From Paracoccus fontiphilus (GTDB lineage: Bacteria; Pseudomonadota; Alphaproteobacteria; Rhodobacterales; Rhodobacteraceae), in contig NZ_JAFNAW010000011.1 in the NCBI RefSeq assembly GCF_017356265.1, positions 1 through 64,000 on the forward strand: a DNA stretch of 64,000 nt. The letters are read 5' to 3'. This document shows positions 37,981 through 51,554 of the stretch, piece by piece. Every line of letters starts with the position of its first letter. Position 1 is the stretch's first letter. A program made the translations under genes and the position numbers. The notes under the pieces are model-generated. The model ran no database searches and was not told where the DNA came from. It saw only the letters and a program-made list of their open reading frames with translations.

Positions 37981-38565
37981 TCAATCCGCCCCGACCGCAC
38001 CGCGCGCCAGGCTCCAGTAGATGTCGCCGATGCGGCGCCGGTCCAGTCGGCCGCCTTCGCGATACCAGTTCGTCACCCCGGTCAGCATCGCGATCAGCGC
38101 CATCGTCGCCAGCTTGACGTCGTCGAGGCGCATCAGCCCGGCCGCTACCCCGTCGCGCAGGATCGTCTCCAATGCGGCCTCGTACCGGCTGCGCAGGGCG
38201 GTGATGCGGGCAAAGTTCTCGGGCGTGAGATTGCGAAGTTCCATATAGGACAGGAACACCGAGTCTGGATGATCCAGGCTGGTGTCGATGTGGAAGCGGA
38301 CGAAATGTTCCAGCCTTTGCAAGGGATCACCCGGCACGTCCGTCCAGGCGGACAGCAGGTCCTGCATGTGGCTTTCCATCAGGTCCAGCAGCAAGGCCTG
38401 CTTGTCGGGCGTATAGGCGTAAAGCGCCCCGGCCTGCACCCCCACGGCGGAGGCGATCTGGCGCATCGACACGGCGGCATAACCCTGCCGCGCGAACAGG
38501 CGGCGGGCCTGGTCGCGGATCAGGGGGCCGGTGATCTCGGCGCGGGAACCTTGCGTGCGGGCCAT
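37981..38565 (-). CDS. TetR/AcrR-family regulator
   Basis: The 194-residue regulator has an N-terminal TetR helix-turn-helix (about 8-55; LFARQGYAAVSMRQIASAVGVQAGALYAY) and a helical ligand domain with the TetR_C-like end NWYREGGRLDRRRIGDIYWSL. Its target is unknown; the divergent lipoprotein and lldD genes are candidates. The start at 38565 (MARTQGS) fits the family length. Confidence 0.87.
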   Translation of the reverse strand: MARTQGSRAEITGPLIRDQARRLFARQGYAAVSMRQIASAVGVQAGALYAYTPDKQALLLDLMESHMQDLLSAWTDVPGDPLQRLEHFVRFHIDTSLDHPDSVFLSYMELRNLTPENFARITALRSRYEAALETILRDGVAAGLMRLDDVKLATMALIAMLTGVTNWYREGGRLDRRRIGDIYWSLARGAVGAD

Positions 38566-38640
38566 GGCATCTTCTAGCGCGCACCGTTGGGCCGGGAAAG
38601 CCCGTTGCCCCGCAGCCACGCGCGCCCTAGGCTTCGCGCC

Positions 38641-38907
38641 ATGAAACACGTCCTGATCCTGACCGCCTGCACCAGCCTGCTTTCGGGCTGCGGCGGTGAT
38701 GCCGACCCCTACCCCCGCCTGCTGCCGACCGAGCAGATCCTGGCCGAACCCACCCTGCCCGATCATGCGCCGGACGCGGCATCCTCGCCCGTCGTCGCCA
38801 ATGCCGAGGCGGAGGGGCGCGCCGCCGACCTGCGCCGTCGCGCCGATGCCCTTCGCGGCCCGGTGATCGAGCCGGAGGCGCTGTCGCGCATGCGGCAACG
38901 GGATTGA
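38641..38907 (+). CDS. Small predicted lipoprotein
   Basis: The 88-residue protein has a lipoprotein signal ending in the lipobox LLSGC (Cys17), then a Pro/Ala-rich stretch and an Arg-rich helix (RAADLRRRADALRG). No family was recognised. It sits 75 bp from the divergent TetR gene and 56 bp upstream of lldD. Confidence 0.65.
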   Translation: MKHVLILTACTSLLSGCGGDADPYPRLLPTEQILAEPTLPDHAPDAASSPVVANAEAEGRAADLRRRADALRGPVIEPEALSRMRQRD

Positions 38908-38963
38908 TTGCGGACCGTCCTCCACTCTGGTAAAAACTTTTGACCAAATTGGGGGAGAGTTCC

Positions 38964-40172
38964 ATGCCCGTCATCACCTCGATCGAAGATCTGAAGCGGA
39001 TGCACCGCGCCCGCACGCCCAAGATGTTCTATGATTATGCTGAATCGGGCAGCTACACCGAACAGACCTTCCGCGAGAACACGACCGATTTCGCCAGGCT
39101 GAAGCTGCGCCAGAAGGTCGCGGTGGACATGTCGAACCGCAGCACGGCATCGGACATCGCAGGCCTGCTCGCAACCATGCCGGTCGCTCTGGCGCCGGTG
39201 GGCCTGACCGGGATGCAGCACGCCGATGGCGAGATCCACGCCGCCCGCGCGGCCGAGAAGTTCGGCGTGCCCTTCTGCCTGTCCACCATGTCGATCTGTT
39301 CCATCGAGGACGTGGCGGAACACACGACCAAGCCCTTCATGTTCCAGCTTTACGTCATGAAGGACCAGGATTTCCTTGCCGCCATCATCGAGCGGGCGAA
39401 AAAGGCGCGATGCAGCGCCCTGGTGCTGACCCTGGACCTGCAGATCCTGGGCCAGCGACACAAGGACCTGAAGAACGGTCTGTCCGCGCCGCCCAAGCTG
39501 ACGCTGCCGACGATGCTGGATCTGGCGATGCGCTGGCGGTGGGGCATGGGGATGCTGCAAACGAAGCGGCGCTTCTTCGGCAACATCGTGGGCCATGCCA
39601 AGGGCGTGGCAGACCCCTCCAGCCTGATGAGCTGGACGGCCGAGCAGTTCGACGAGAAGCTGGACTGGGACAAGATCGCCCGCATCCGCGACCTGTGGGG
39701 CGGCAAGCTGATCCTGAAGGGGGTGCTGGACCCCGACGACGCACGCATAGCCGCCGATTTCGGCGCGGATGCGATCATCGTGTCGAACCATGGGGGCCGG
39801 CAGCTTGACGGGGCGCTGTCCTCGATCAGGATGCTGCCGCACATCGTCAAGGCCGTGGGCGACCAGATCGAGGTCCACATGGACAGCGGCATCCGGTCGG
39901 GCCAGGACGTGCTGAAGGCCTTGGCGCTTGGCGCGCACGCGACCTGGATCGGCCGCGCCTGGCTGCACGGACTGGGCGCCATGGGCGAGGCCGGCGTCAC
40001 CGCCGCCCTGCAGGTGATCCGCAAGGAACTGGACATCAGCATGGCTCTTTGCGGCGAACGGGACGTCAAGAACATCGGCCCGCAGAACGTGATGATCCCG
40101 CGCGGCTTCCTGGACGAATATGATATCCAGGCGCCGATCAGGCCTTCACAAATCACCCCGCTTGCCGTATAG
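38964..40172 (+). CDS. lldD: FMN-dependent alpha-hydroxy-acid dehydrogenase, LldD-like
   Basis: The 402-residue enzyme oxidises L-lactate or a related 2-hydroxy acid, passing electrons to quinone or oxygen. The active-site His is in IIVSNHGGRQLDG, and the flavin residues in LALAPVGLTGMQHADGE and DSGIRSGQDVLKALALGA are present. A basic loop around residues 180-210 could bind the membrane. The start at 38964 has the ribosome binding site GGGGGAGAG. L-lactate is the most likely substrate but not proven. Confidence 0.87.
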   Translation: MPVITSIEDLKRMHRARTPKMFYDYAESGSYTEQTFRENTTDFARLKLRQKVAVDMSNRSTASDIAGLLATMPVALAPVGLTGMQHADGEIHAARAAEKFGVPFCLSTMSICSIEDVAEHTTKPFMFQLYVMKDQDFLAAIIERAKKARCSALVLTLDLQILGQRHKDLKNGLSAPPKLTLPTMLDLAMRWRWGMGMLQTKRRFFGNIVGHAKGVADPSSLMSWTAEQFDEKLDWDKIARIRDLWGGKLILKGVLDPDDARIAADFGADAIIVSNHGGRQLDGALSSIRMLPHIVKAVGDQIEVHMDSGIRSGQDVLKALALGAHATWIGRAWLHGLGAMGEAGVTAALQVIRKELDISMALCGERDVKNIGPQNVMIPRGFLDEYDIQAPIRPSQITPLAV

Positions 40173-40237
40173 GCCGCGACCTGTCGCCATGCACCCTTGG
40201 AGGATGGCGGCGTCAACAACCAAGTTAGGAACATATC

Positions 40238-40861
40238 ATGGCCAAAGAGATCCCTGATCTGGTGGCCGAGCCGCGCGCGGGGTCAGGCAAGGGGGCCGCC
40301 CGCCAAGCTCGCCGCGAAGGCAAGGTGCCCGGAGTCGTCTATGGTGACCACAAGGATGCGGTCAACATCCAGTTCGACTTCAACAAGCTGCTGACGCAAC
40401 TGCGTGCCGGTCGCTTCATGTCCACGCTGTTCAACCTGAAGGTCGAAGGCCAGGAAGACGTGCGCGTCATCTGCCGCGGTGTGCAGAAGGACGTCGTGAA
40501 GGATCTGCCGATCCACATCGACTTCATGCGCCTGCGCCGCACCTCGAAGGTGAACCTGTTCATCCACGTGGACTTCATCAACCACGAGAAATGCCCCGGC
40601 CTGAAGCGCGGCGGCACCCTCGTGACGGTGCGCCCCGAGGTCGAGCTGGTCGTGACCGCCGGTGACATTCCCGATCACATCACCGTCGATCTGGAAGGCC
40701 TGAACGTCGGCGACACCATCCACATCAACGACGTGAAGCTGCCCGAAGGCGTCAAGCCGACCATCGACCGCAACTTCGTCATCGCCAACATCGCCGCGCC
40801 GTCGGCGCTGCGTTCGGGCGACGACAGCGGCGAAGCAGCCGAGGCCGCAGCGGAGGAGTGA
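40238..40861 (+). CDS. rplY: 50S ribosomal protein L25 (CTC form)
   Basis: The 207-residue L25 has the N-terminal 5S rRNA-binding domain (about 1-95; [12 protein letters not shown]) and the C-terminal TL5/CTC beta domain (about 100-190), plus an acidic Glu/Ala tail. It binds 5S rRNA on the large subunit. A strong terminator follows the stop. Confidence 0.95.
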   Translation: MAKEIPDLVAEPRAGSGKGAARQARREGKVPGVVYGDHKDAVNIQFDFNKLLTQLRAGRFMSTLFNLKVEGQEDVRVICRGVQKDVVKDLPIHIDFMRLRRTSKVNLFIHVDFINHEKCPGLKRGGTLVTVRPEVELVVTAGDIPDHITVDLEGLNVGDTIHINDVKLPEGVKPTIDRNFVIANIAAPSALRSGDDSGEAAEAAAEE

Positions 40862-40886
40862 TCCTTTCCGCCTTGCGCAATCATCG

Positions 40887-40913
40887 GGGCGGTGCCGCTG
40901 GCACCGCCCTTTC
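40887..40913 (+). terminator. Intrinsic terminator of rplY
   Basis: The 10-bp stem GGGCGGTGCC-GCT-GGCACCGCCC is followed by TTTCC, 25 bp after the rplY stop. Confidence 0.8.
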
Positions 40914-40954
40914 CATTTGAGGGCCGCTTTGCTAGCCCATTCGCAGGAGGTCAC

Positions 40955-42292
40955 ATGGAACCAGTCCATATCGTCGGCGCGGGCCTTGCCGGGTCCGAGG
41001 CTGCCTGGCAGATCGCCCGTGCGGGCGTTCCGGTCGTCCTGCACGAAATGCGCCCCGCCAAGGGCACCTTCGCCCACAAGACCGGCGACTGCGCCGAGAT
41101 GGTCTGTTCCAACAGCTTCCGCTCCGACGACGACGTGATGAACGCCGTGGGGCAGTTGCATTGGGAAATGCGCGCGGCAGGCGGGCTGATCATGGCCACT
41201 GCCGATCGCCACCGGCTGCCCGCAGGCGGTGCCCTTGCCGTCGACCGCGACGCATTTTCGGCCGCGGTGACCGAGGCGCTGCAAGCCGAACCGCTTGTCC
41301 AGATCGTCCCCGGCGAGATCACGGAGTTGCCTGACGACGGCAACTGGATCATCGCGACGGGTCCGCTGACCTCGGACGCATTGGCGCAGGCGATCCGGTC
41401 GGCTACGGGCACCGACTCGCTTGCCTTCTTCGACGCGATTGCGCCGATCGTCCATGCCGACACCATCGACATGACGATCGCTTGGGAACAAAGCCGCTAC
41501 GACAAGGGCGAGACCGAGGCCGAGCAGAAGGCCTACATCAACTGCCCAATGAACCGCGAGCAGTACGAGGCCTTCATCGACGCCCTGCTGGCCGCCGACA
41601 AGACCGAGTTCCACGAGGGCGAGACGGCGGGCTACTTCGACGGCTGCCTGCCGATCGAGGTCATGGCCGAACGCGGCCGAGAAACGCTGCGCCACGGACC
41701 GATGAAGCCCGTGGGTTTGACCAACGCGCATAAGCCGGATGAAAAAGCTTATGCAGTGGTTCAACTTCGGCGTGATAATGCATTGGGAACGCTGTACAAT
41801 ATCGTAGGATTCCAGACCAAGATGAAGTACGGTGCGCAGACCCAGGTGTTCCGCATGATCCCTGGGCTAGAGAATGCCAGCTTTGCGCGGCTGGGCGGCA
41901 TTCACCGGAACTCCTTCCTGAACTCGCCCACCTTGCTGGACGACCGTATGCGGTTGCGCCAGCGTCCAAACCTGCGCTTCGCCGGGCAGGTCACAGGCGT
42001 CGAAGGCTATGTCGAAAGCGCGGCGATGGGGCTGCTGGCGGGCCGGATGGCCGCCGCTCAGGCTTTGGGCCGCGACCTGCCGCCGCCCGCCCTGACCACC
42101 GCAATGGGCGCCCTGGTCAACCACATCACCGGCGGGGCCGAGGCCAAGACCTTCCAGCCGATGAACGTGAACTTCGGCCTGTTTCCCCCGCTCGACGAGA
42201 TGCGCGGCGGACGGAAGGGCCGCAAGGACCGCTATCCCGCCTATACGCAACGTGCCAAGGACGACTTTTCGGCATGGCTAGCGGCGCAGTAA
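40955..42292 (+). CDS. trmFO: tRNA m5U54 methyltransferase TrmFO
   Basis: The 445-residue folate/FAD-dependent enzyme makes ribothymidine 54 in tRNA. The FAD motif [10 protein letters not shown] is at residues 7-16, followed by [15 protein letters not shown] and [10 protein letters not shown] with the catalytic Cys region. The ribosome binding site AGGAGG precedes the ATG at 40955. The gene overlaps the gluQ start by 19 nt. Confidence 0.95.
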   Translation: MEPVHIVGAGLAGSEAAWQIARAGVPVVLHEMRPAKGTFAHKTGDCAEMVCSNSFRSDDDVMNAVGQLHWEMRAAGGLIMATADRHRLPAGGALAVDRDAFSAAVTEALQAEPLVQIVPGEITELPDDGNWIIATGPLTSDALAQAIRSATGTDSLAFFDAIAPIVHADTIDMTIAWEQSRYDKGETEAEQKAYINCPMNREQYEAFIDALLAADKTEFHEGETAGYFDGCLPIEVMAERGRETLRHGPMKPVGLTNAHKPDEKAYAVVQLRRDNALGTLYNIVGFQTKMKYGAQTQVFRMIPGLENASFARLGGIHRNSFLNSPTLLDDRMRLRQRPNLRFAGQVTGVEGYVESAAMGLLAGRMAAAQALGRDLPPPALTTAMGALVNHITGGAEAKTFQPMNVNFGLFPPLDEMRGGRKGRKDRYPAYTQRAKDDFSAWLAAQ

Positions 42293-43125
42293 GACGAACC
42301 CGCTTTGCGCCCTCGCCTACCGGGCTCTTGCACCTGGGCCATGCCTATGCCGCGCTATTGGCGGAACGCGAAGCCACGTCCGGCCAGTTCCTGCTGCGGA
42401 TCGAGGATATAGACCGCGATCGTTGCCGTGCCGAATACGAGGACGCGATCTATCAGGACCTGATCTGGCTGGGCGTGCAATGGCAACGCCCGGTCATGCG
42501 CCAGTCCGACCGCATGGGCGCCTATCGCGATGCCTTGGCCCGGCTTGCACCCTACAGCTATCCTTGCCGCTGCCGCCGTGGCGACATCCGCGCGGCACTC
42601 TCGGCCCCGCAGGAGGGTGGCTTGCCCGCCGGTCCGGACGGGCTGGTCTATCCCGGAACCTGCCGGGGCCGCAGCCTGGCCGATGCCGGGCCGGACGACG
42701 TGATCCGCCTGGATGCCGCCCGGGCCTTCGACGCCTTGGGCATCGACTGGATCGCCTTCCGCGACGAGGCGATCATGCCCGGCCACGACCATGCGCTGAC
42801 CCGCGACCAATTCCTGGGCGGCATCGGCGATGCGATCCTGTCGCGGCGGGGCATGGGCACGTCCTATCACCTGGCCGTCGTGGTGGATGACGCCGACCAA
42901 GGCATCACGGTGGTGACGCGTGGAAAAGATCTTTTCGATTCAACCTATATCCACGTTCTTCTTCAGAAGTTGCTTCACTTTCCGACGCCGCTTTATCATC
43001 ACCATCGCCTGATCCGCGACGACGCAGGCAAGCGGCTTGCCAAGCGCGACGACGCCCGCGCGATCCGTCATTACCGCGAGGATGGTGCCACCCCGCAAGA
43101 CATCCGCCGGATGCTCGCCCTCTGA
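42274..43125 (+). CDS. gluQRS: Glutamyl-Q tRNA(Asp) synthetase
   Basis: The 283-residue GluRS paralogue lacking the anticodon domain glutamylates queuosine in tRNA-Asp. The HIGH-like motif is HLGH (20-23), the KMSKS-like motif is KRLAKRDD, and the zinc Cys residues lie in CRCRRGD and YPGTC. It overlaps trmFO by 19 nt, so two tRNA-modification genes are coupled. A double-hairpin repeat follows. Confidence 0.93.
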   Translation: MASGAVRRTRFAPSPTGLLHLGHAYAALLAEREATSGQFLLRIEDIDRDRCRAEYEDAIYQDLIWLGVQWQRPVMRQSDRMGAYRDALARLAPYSYPCRCRRGDIRAALSAPQEGGLPAGPDGLVYPGTCRGRSLADAGPDDVIRLDAARAFDALGIDWIAFRDEAIMPGHDHALTRDQFLGGIGDAILSRRGMGTSYHLAVVVDDADQGITVVTRGKDLFDSTYIHVLLQKLLHFPTPLYHHHRLIRDDAGKRLAKRDDARAIRHYREDGATPQDIRRMLAL

Positions 43126-43138
43126 CCTGCTTTGGACT

Positions 43139-43187
43139 CCAAATATCCCGGGGGAGTCGCGCATCGCGCGACGGGGGCAGCGCCCCC
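43139..43187 (+). repeat. Dispersed double-hairpin repeat, copy 2
   Basis: The unit begins CCAAATATCCCGGGGG and contains hairpins GTCGCGC-ATC-GCGCGAC and GGGGGC-AGC-GCCCCC, followed by TTTA. Compared with copy 1 (18362-18409) the stems differ in sequence but stay paired. It lies between the convergent gluQRS and hisI genes. Confidence 0.7.
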
Positions 43188-43188
43188 T

Positions 43189-43545
43189 TTACGCCATCGG
43201 CTCCATGATCCCGACCTCGACCCCGTCGCGGATCGCGGTATAGAAACATGAACGCCGGTTGGTGTGACAGGCGGGCCCATGCTGGCGCACCAGGACAAGC
43301 AGGCAATCGCGGTCGCAATCCACCCGCAGGTCCACCAGCTCCTGCACATGTCCAGAGCTTTCGCCCTTGACCCAGAAGGCCCGCCGCGACCGGGACCAAT
43401 AGGTGACGCGGCCGGTCTGCAAGGTCCGCGCAACGCTTTCGGCATTCATCCAGGCCATCATCAGGATCTCTGCGCTGTCCGCATCCTGCGCAATGGCCGG
43501 GATCAGGCCGTTCGCATCATATTTCAGGCTGGCAGGGTCGAACAT
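43189..43545 (-). CDS. hisI: Phosphoribosyl-AMP cyclohydrolase
   Basis: The 118-residue stand-alone HisI (no HisE fusion) opens the purine ring of PR-AMP in histidine synthesis. The metal site DVDCDRDCLLVLV-like segment (here RVDCDRDCLL) and HTNRRSCFY are present, with the expected Cys residues. The ribosome binding site AGGAAACCCG precedes the ATG. Confidence 0.94.
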   Translation of the reverse strand: MFDPASLKYDANGLIPAIAQDADSAEILMMAWMNAESVARTLQTGRVTYWSRSRRAFWVKGESSGHVQELVDLRVDCDRDCLLVLVRQHGPACHTNRRSCFYTAIRDGVEVGIMEPMA

Positions 43546-43606
43546 CGGGTTTCCTTTCGCAGATCGGGTTCCTATCTAGGCCCAAGGCAGCCCGTGGGAA
43601 AGACCG

Positions 43607-44044
43607 ATGGCCGACAGCGATCTCATGCAACTCTACTCTCGCCGCATCCTGGCTCTGACAACGGCCATCCCGCATCTCGGCACGCTGCAGAACTTCGACG
43701 GCAAGGCCATGCGCCGGTCGCCGCAATGCGGCTCGTCGGTCACGGCCTATGTCGCGATGGACGGGGATCGGGTCGCCGATTTTTCGCAGGAGGTGCGGGC
43801 TTGCGCGCTGGGCCAGGCCTCGGCCTCGGTTCTGGGACAGGCGGTCATCGGTCGCAGCCGTGACGAGATCGCCGCGACCCGCGACACCCTGCGCGCCATG
43901 CTGACCTCGTCCGGTGAGCCGCCACAGGTTCCTTTCGCCGATCTCGAGGCGCTGTTGCCCGCCCGCGACTATCCCAATCGTCATGCCTCGATCCTGCTGG
44001 CCTGGGATGCCACCCTGGACGCCATCGCCCAGGCCGAGGCCTAA
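43607..44044 (+). CDS. Iron-sulfur cluster scaffold-like protein, NifU/IscU family
   Basis: The 145-residue protein resembles the N-terminal NifU/IscU scaffold fold, with Cys residues in SPQCGSSV and VRACALGQASA, the latter carrying a typical scaffold Cys. It would assemble or transfer Fe-S clusters. This divergent group of scaffolds is common in Rhodobacterales beside hisI. The partner is unknown. Confidence 0.82.
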   Translation: MADSDLMQLYSRRILALTTAIPHLGTLQNFDGKAMRRSPQCGSSVTAYVAMDGDRVADFSQEVRACALGQASASVLGQAVIGRSRDEIAATRDTLRAMLTSSGEPPQVPFADLEALLPARDYPNRHASILLAWDATLDAIAQAEA

Positions 44045-44069
44045 AAAAACCGGCCCACCAGGGGCCGGT
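44043..44069 (-). terminator. Intrinsic terminator of the 31-codon ORF
   Basis: On the minus strand ACCGGCCC-CTGGT-GGGCCGGT forms an 8-bp stem followed by a run of Ts (A at 44043-44049 on the plus strand). It overlaps the stop of the convergent scaffold gene. The T run is on the minus side, so it terminates the small ORF transcript. Confidence 0.85.
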
Positions 44070-44136
44070 AGTTGCGCGTGCAGGGGGACTGACGGACGCA
44101 CAGGCGGAGCGCCGTCAAAGCAACGCGGGGCAGAGT

Positions 44137-44232
44137 TCAGGCCTGCAGAATGGCAGGCAGCCAGAGCACGATCAGCGTCGTGACGGCAAGGGCGGTAACA
44201 CCGAGCAGATCAGAAGCGAATTCACGAGACAT
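44137..44232 (-). CDS. 31-residue single-span membrane protein, candidate SOS-induced
   Basis: The translated peptide has a short charged N terminus (MSREFASDLLG) and one hydrophobic helix (about 9-29, ending LWLPAILQA). The ribosome binding site AGGAG is 6 nt before the ATG. Upstream is a GAAC-N7-GAAC LexA box and downstream an intrinsic terminator, so it is a complete single-gene unit. Caulobacter SidA, a 29-residue SOS-induced membrane inhibitor of division, and E. coli TisB are functional parallels; homology is not claimed. Translation is not proven. Confidence 0.72.
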   Translation of the reverse strand: MSREFASDLLGVTALAVTTLIVLWLPAILQA

Positions 44233-44285
44233 GGGCAACTCCTGTTTGTTGCCCTTTTGTTCTCATACTCGCGCCGTTCTGTAAA

Positions 44286-44300
44286 GAACATTTTAAGAAC
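44286..44300 (-). promoter_or_regulatory. LexA (SOS) box, alphaproteobacterial type
   Basis: GAAC (44286-44289), seven bases, GAAC (44297-44300); read on the minus strand this is GTTC-N7-GTTC, the exact alphaproteobacterial LexA operator. Another GTTC at 44276-44279 makes an inverted pair (GTTC-N6-GAAC). The box is 54 bp upstream of the 31-codon ORF and just after the recG stop, so only the small ORF is positioned to be controlled. Confidence 0.8.
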
Positions 44301-44303
44301 TTC

Positions 44304-48604
<4,301 letters not shown>

Positions 48605-48675
48605 TCATCCGTTCCATACAACGGCCGGCGGAGGATTTCCCAGAGGCTGCGGCACGGTTCGCCGCAGTCAGGGCG

Positions 48676-49383
48676 TCATGCGCCGATGGCCATGCGTTCG
48701 GCATTCGGCGTCGGCTCGCGCAGGACATAGCCCCTGCCCCAGACCGTCTCGATATGGCTGTCGCCTCCGATCGCCTCGGACAGCTTCTTGCGCAGCTTGC
48801 AGATGAAGACGTCGATGATCTTCAGTTCAGGCTCGTCCATGCCGCCATAAAGATGGTTCAGGAACATCTCCTTCGTCAGCGTCGTGCCCTTCCGCAAGCT
48901 GAGAAGTTCGAGGATCTGGTATTCCTTGCCGGTCAGGTTCACCGCCTTGCCCTTCACCTCGACCGAGCGGGCATCAAGGTTCACGATGATCTCGCCGGTC
49001 TTGATGATCGCTTGGCTGTGGCCTTTGGAACGACGGATGATCGCCTGGATCCGGGCCTGCAATTCCTCGCGGTTGAAGGGCTTGGTCATGTAGTCGTCCG
49101 CCCCGAAGCCGAAGCCGCGCAGCTTGCTTTCGGTGTCGTCAGAGCCCGTCAGGATCAGGATCGGCGTGTCGACGCGCGCCAGGCGCAGGTGGCGCAGGAC
49201 CTCCATCCCGTGCATGTCGGGAAGATCAAGGTCCAAGAGGATCAGATCATAGTCATACAGCTTGGCAAGATCGATGCCCTCTTCTCCCATGTCCGTTCGA
49301 AAGACGTTGTAGCTGGCAGCGGTCAACATCAACTCGATCGCCCGCGCCGTGCTGGGATCATCTTCAACCAACAGAATTCGCAT
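48676..49383 (-). CDS. ctrA: Cell-cycle response regulator CtrA
   Basis: The 235-residue OmpR-type regulator has a receiver domain with phosphoacceptor D51 ([13 protein letters not shown]) and a winged-helix DNA-binding domain (about 125-225). CtrA controls motility, gene transfer agent and cell-cycle genes; in Rhodobacterales it is usually not essential. It is activated by the CckA-ChpT phosphorelay. It lies downstream of sciP, and the region between carries GATTC and TTAA motifs. Confidence 0.96.
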   Translation of the reverse strand: MRILLVEDDPSTARAIELMLTAASYNVFRTDMGEEGIDLAKLYDYDLILLDLDLPDMHGMEVLRHLRLARVDTPILILTGSDDTESKLRGFGFGADDYMTKPFNREELQARIQAIIRRSKGHSQAIIKTGEIIVNLDARSVEVKGKAVNLTGKEYQILELLSLRKGTTLTKEMFLNHLYGGMDEPELKIIDVFICKLRKKLSEAIGGDSHIETVWGRGYVLREPTPNAERMAIGA

Positions 49384-49396
49384 GAAAGTTCGCCCC

Positions 49397-49461
49397 GATT
49401 CGTATTAACAAGTCAACCATCGACCCAAAGGGTTAATATGTGGTTACCTTAATCCAGATTC
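49397..49461. promoter_or_regulatory. Candidate CtrA box and CcrM sites upstream of ctrA
   Basis: TTAA-N7-TTAC (49433-49447) matches the CtrA consensus TTAA-N7-TTAA with one mismatch, and TCAACCAT near 49412 is close to the half-site TTAACCAT. Two GATTC (GANTC) CcrM sites lie at 49397-49401 and 49457-49461. All are within the 91 bp between sciP and ctrA, consistent with autoregulation and methylation control. Confidence 0.5.
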
Positions 49462-49474
49462 GGAACGACGCAAT

Positions 49475-49750
49475 CTAAGGTTGCCGAAATCTCTGCAAAG
49501 CGGTCACTTTCAGCGCGGCCCGGCCATGTTTCTGCACGGCCTTGACCCAGCTGTCGAATTCCTCCTCGGAAAGACCGTAGCGGCGCAGCGCCTCGTCCTT
49601 TCGGATCAGGTCGTATAGCACGGCGTTGACCACCGTTTCCTTCCGGCTTGCAACCCATCGGGTATCCTCTGGCGGCAGATCGGCCACCGTCAGGACCCTG
49701 CCGTCGGGCAGCACCACAGTGCGAGGAGCGTCGGTTTTCTTCAAGAACAT
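49475..49750 (-). CDS. sciP: SciP-type CtrA inhibitor (DUF1153)
   Basis: The 91-residue DUF1153 protein ([17 protein letters not shown], then [11 protein letters not shown] and a helical segment [19 protein letters not shown]) belongs to the family of Caulobacter SciP, which binds CtrA and blocks activation of its targets. It lies directly upstream of ctrA on the same strand. The start at 49750 follows AGGTGGG; an extension to 49897 lacks similarity. Confidence 0.86.
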   Translation of the reverse strand: MFLKKTDAPRTVVLPDGRVLTVADLPPEDTRWVASRKETVVNAVLYDLIRKDEALRRYGLSEEEFDSWVKAVQKHGRAALKVTALQRFRQP

Positions 49751-49895
49751 CCCACCTGTCCCATGTCGCGTTCGCCGACATTGGCCCAAATCCCTTAAGC
49801 CCGAATTGAGGATGTCAGGTTTTTGGGTCTGTTCGTGGGTTGAGAATAGGCGGCATTTGCCTATATTTCGATGCAATCCTTGCCCGAGACATGCC

Positions 49896-51062
49896 ATGAC
49901 GCTTCACCACCGCGCCCCGGCGCGCGCTTCCGACTTGAACAGCCTGGGCTTTGCCAAGCCGCCCGCCCAGACGCGGGTGGTGGTCGCGATGTCGGGCGGC
50001 GTCGACAGTTCGGTCGTCGCGGCGAAGCTGAAGGCCGAGGGCTATGACGTGATCGGGGTGACGCTGCAGCTCTACGACCACGGGGCGGCCCTGGCGAAGA
50101 AGGGTGCCTGCTGCGCCGGGCAGGATATCCACGACGCCCGCCGCGTGGCCGAGCGGATGGGGTTCCCGCATTACGTCCTGGACTACGAGAACAAGTTCCG
50201 CGAATCGGTCATCGACGAGTTCGCCGACGCCTACCTGGCCGGCGCGACCCCTGTGCCCTGCATCCGCTGCAACGAGCGGGTGAAGTTCCGCGACCTGTTG
50301 GAAACGGCCCGAGACCTGGATGCCGATTGCATGGCGACGGGCCACTACATCCAGCGCAAGGACGGCGACAGCCGCGCCGAGTTGCACATGGCCGCCGACC
50401 CGAACCGTGACCAGAGCTATTTCCTGTTCTCGACCACGCAGGAGCAGCTTGATTTCTTGCGCTTTCCCTTGGGCCACCTGGCCAGCAAGGCCGAGACGCG
50501 CGCCTTGGCCGCCGAATACGGGCTTGCCGTCGCCGACAAGCCGGACAGCCAGGACATCTGCTTCGTGCCGAACGGAGACTATGCCGCCGTGATCGAGAAG
50601 CTGCGCCCCGGCGCCGCTGATCCGGGCGAGATCGTGGACATGGAGGGCAACGTCCTGGGCCGGCACCGCGGCGTGATCCATTACACCATCGGCCAGCGGC
50701 GCGGGCTGGGCATCGGCGGCCTGGGCGATCCGCTGTATGTGGTCCGGCTCGACCCCGACCTGCGGCGCGTCGTGGTCGGGCCCAAGGCGGCGCTTGCGAC
50801 CACCATCGTTCCCATCAGCGAGGTGAACTGGCTGGGCGATCAGCCCTTTGCCGGAGAGATCCCGGTCATGGTCCGCATCCGCTCGACCCGGCCGCCGCGC
50901 CCGGCGATCCTGCGCCCGATCGACGCGACGCGCGCCGAGGTCGAACTGCTGGATGCCGAGGAAGGCGTCAGCCCTGGCCAGGCCTGCGTCTTCTACGAGC
51001 CGGACAGCACACGCGTCCTGGGCGGCGGCTGGATTACGCTGCGTCGGCGGAAAGCAGCCTGA
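49896..51062 (+). CDS. mnmA: tRNA-specific 2-thiouridylase MnmA
   Basis: The 388-residue enzyme thiolates U34 of tRNAs for Lys, Glu and Gln. The PP-loop [10 protein letters not shown], the catalytic [10 protein letters not shown] and the second Cys in [11 protein letters not shown] are present. The start at 49896 (MTLHHRAP) is the family N terminus; the longer frame is ignored. It overlaps the convergent sufE by 29 bp at the 3' end. Confidence 0.95.
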   Translation: MTLHHRAPARASDLNSLGFAKPPAQTRVVVAMSGGVDSSVVAAKLKAEGYDVIGVTLQLYDHGAALAKKGACCAGQDIHDARRVAERMGFPHYVLDYENKFRESVIDEFADAYLAGATPVPCIRCNERVKFRDLLETARDLDADCMATGHYIQRKDGDSRAELHMAADPNRDQSYFLFSTTQEQLDFLRFPLGHLASKAETRALAAEYGLAVADKPDSQDICFVPNGDYAAVIEKLRPGAADPGEIVDMEGNVLGRHRGVIHYTIGQRRGLGIGGLGDPLYVVRLDPDLRRVVVGPKAALATTIVPISEVNWLGDQPFAGEIPVMVRIRSTRPPRPAILRPIDATRAEVELLDAEEGVSPGQACVFYEPDSTRVLGGGWITLRRRKAA

Positions 51063-51444
51063 TCCGCTGCACCATGGCGCGCAGGCCGTTCGACCGCTGC
51101 GACGACAGGTGCTCGTCCAAGCCGAGGCGCGCCAGTTCGGCCTGGGCGTCGATCTTGCCCACCTCGGCGACCGGGACGCCCGAATAGAGCGCGTGCAGCA
51201 CCGCGATCAGCCCGCGCACGATCATCGCGTCGCTGTCGCCCTGAAAGTCGAAACGCCCGCCTTCGATCATCGGCATGATCCAGACCTGGCTCGCGCAGCC
51301 CTCGACCTTGGTGGCGGGCACCTGAAGGGCCGGGTCCATGAGGGGCATCGCCTTGCCAAGCTCGATGACGTGGCGATAGCGTTCCTCCCAGTCGTCGAGG
51401 AAGTCAAAGGTGTCGGCGATGTCTTCAAACGCTTGGGTTGCCAT
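51034..51444 (-). CDS. sufE: SufE-family sulfur acceptor
   Basis: The 136-residue protein accepts persulfide from a cysteine desulfurase. The acceptor Cys50 is in [11 protein letters not shown], and the C-terminal helix ends near [15 protein letters not shown]. It may feed Fe-S assembly or sulfur transfer. Its 3' end overlaps mnmA, a thiolation gene that needs sulfur relay. Confidence 0.92.
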   Translation of the reverse strand: MATQAFEDIADTFDFLDDWEERYRHVIELGKAMPLMDPALQVPATKVEGCASQVWIMPMIEGGRFDFQGDSDAMIVRGLIAVLHALYSGVPVAEVGKIDAQAELARLGLDEHLSSQRSNGLRAMVQRIRLLSADAA

Positions 51445-51554
51445 GGCGCGGTCCTTTTGACCCGTGGTTAGCGCGCCAAGGCGGCAAGGTCAAAGTGCCT
51501 TTATCCCGCAGCCGATTTCGCCTAACAAACCGAAAACGCCCAAGGGATGGTGAC

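Noticed and set aside
48647..48667. CTGCGGC/GCCGCAG hairpin 9 bp after the ctrA stop
   Set aside because: The 7-bp stem has no T run on the minus strand (followed by CCTCTGGG), so it is not called a terminator.
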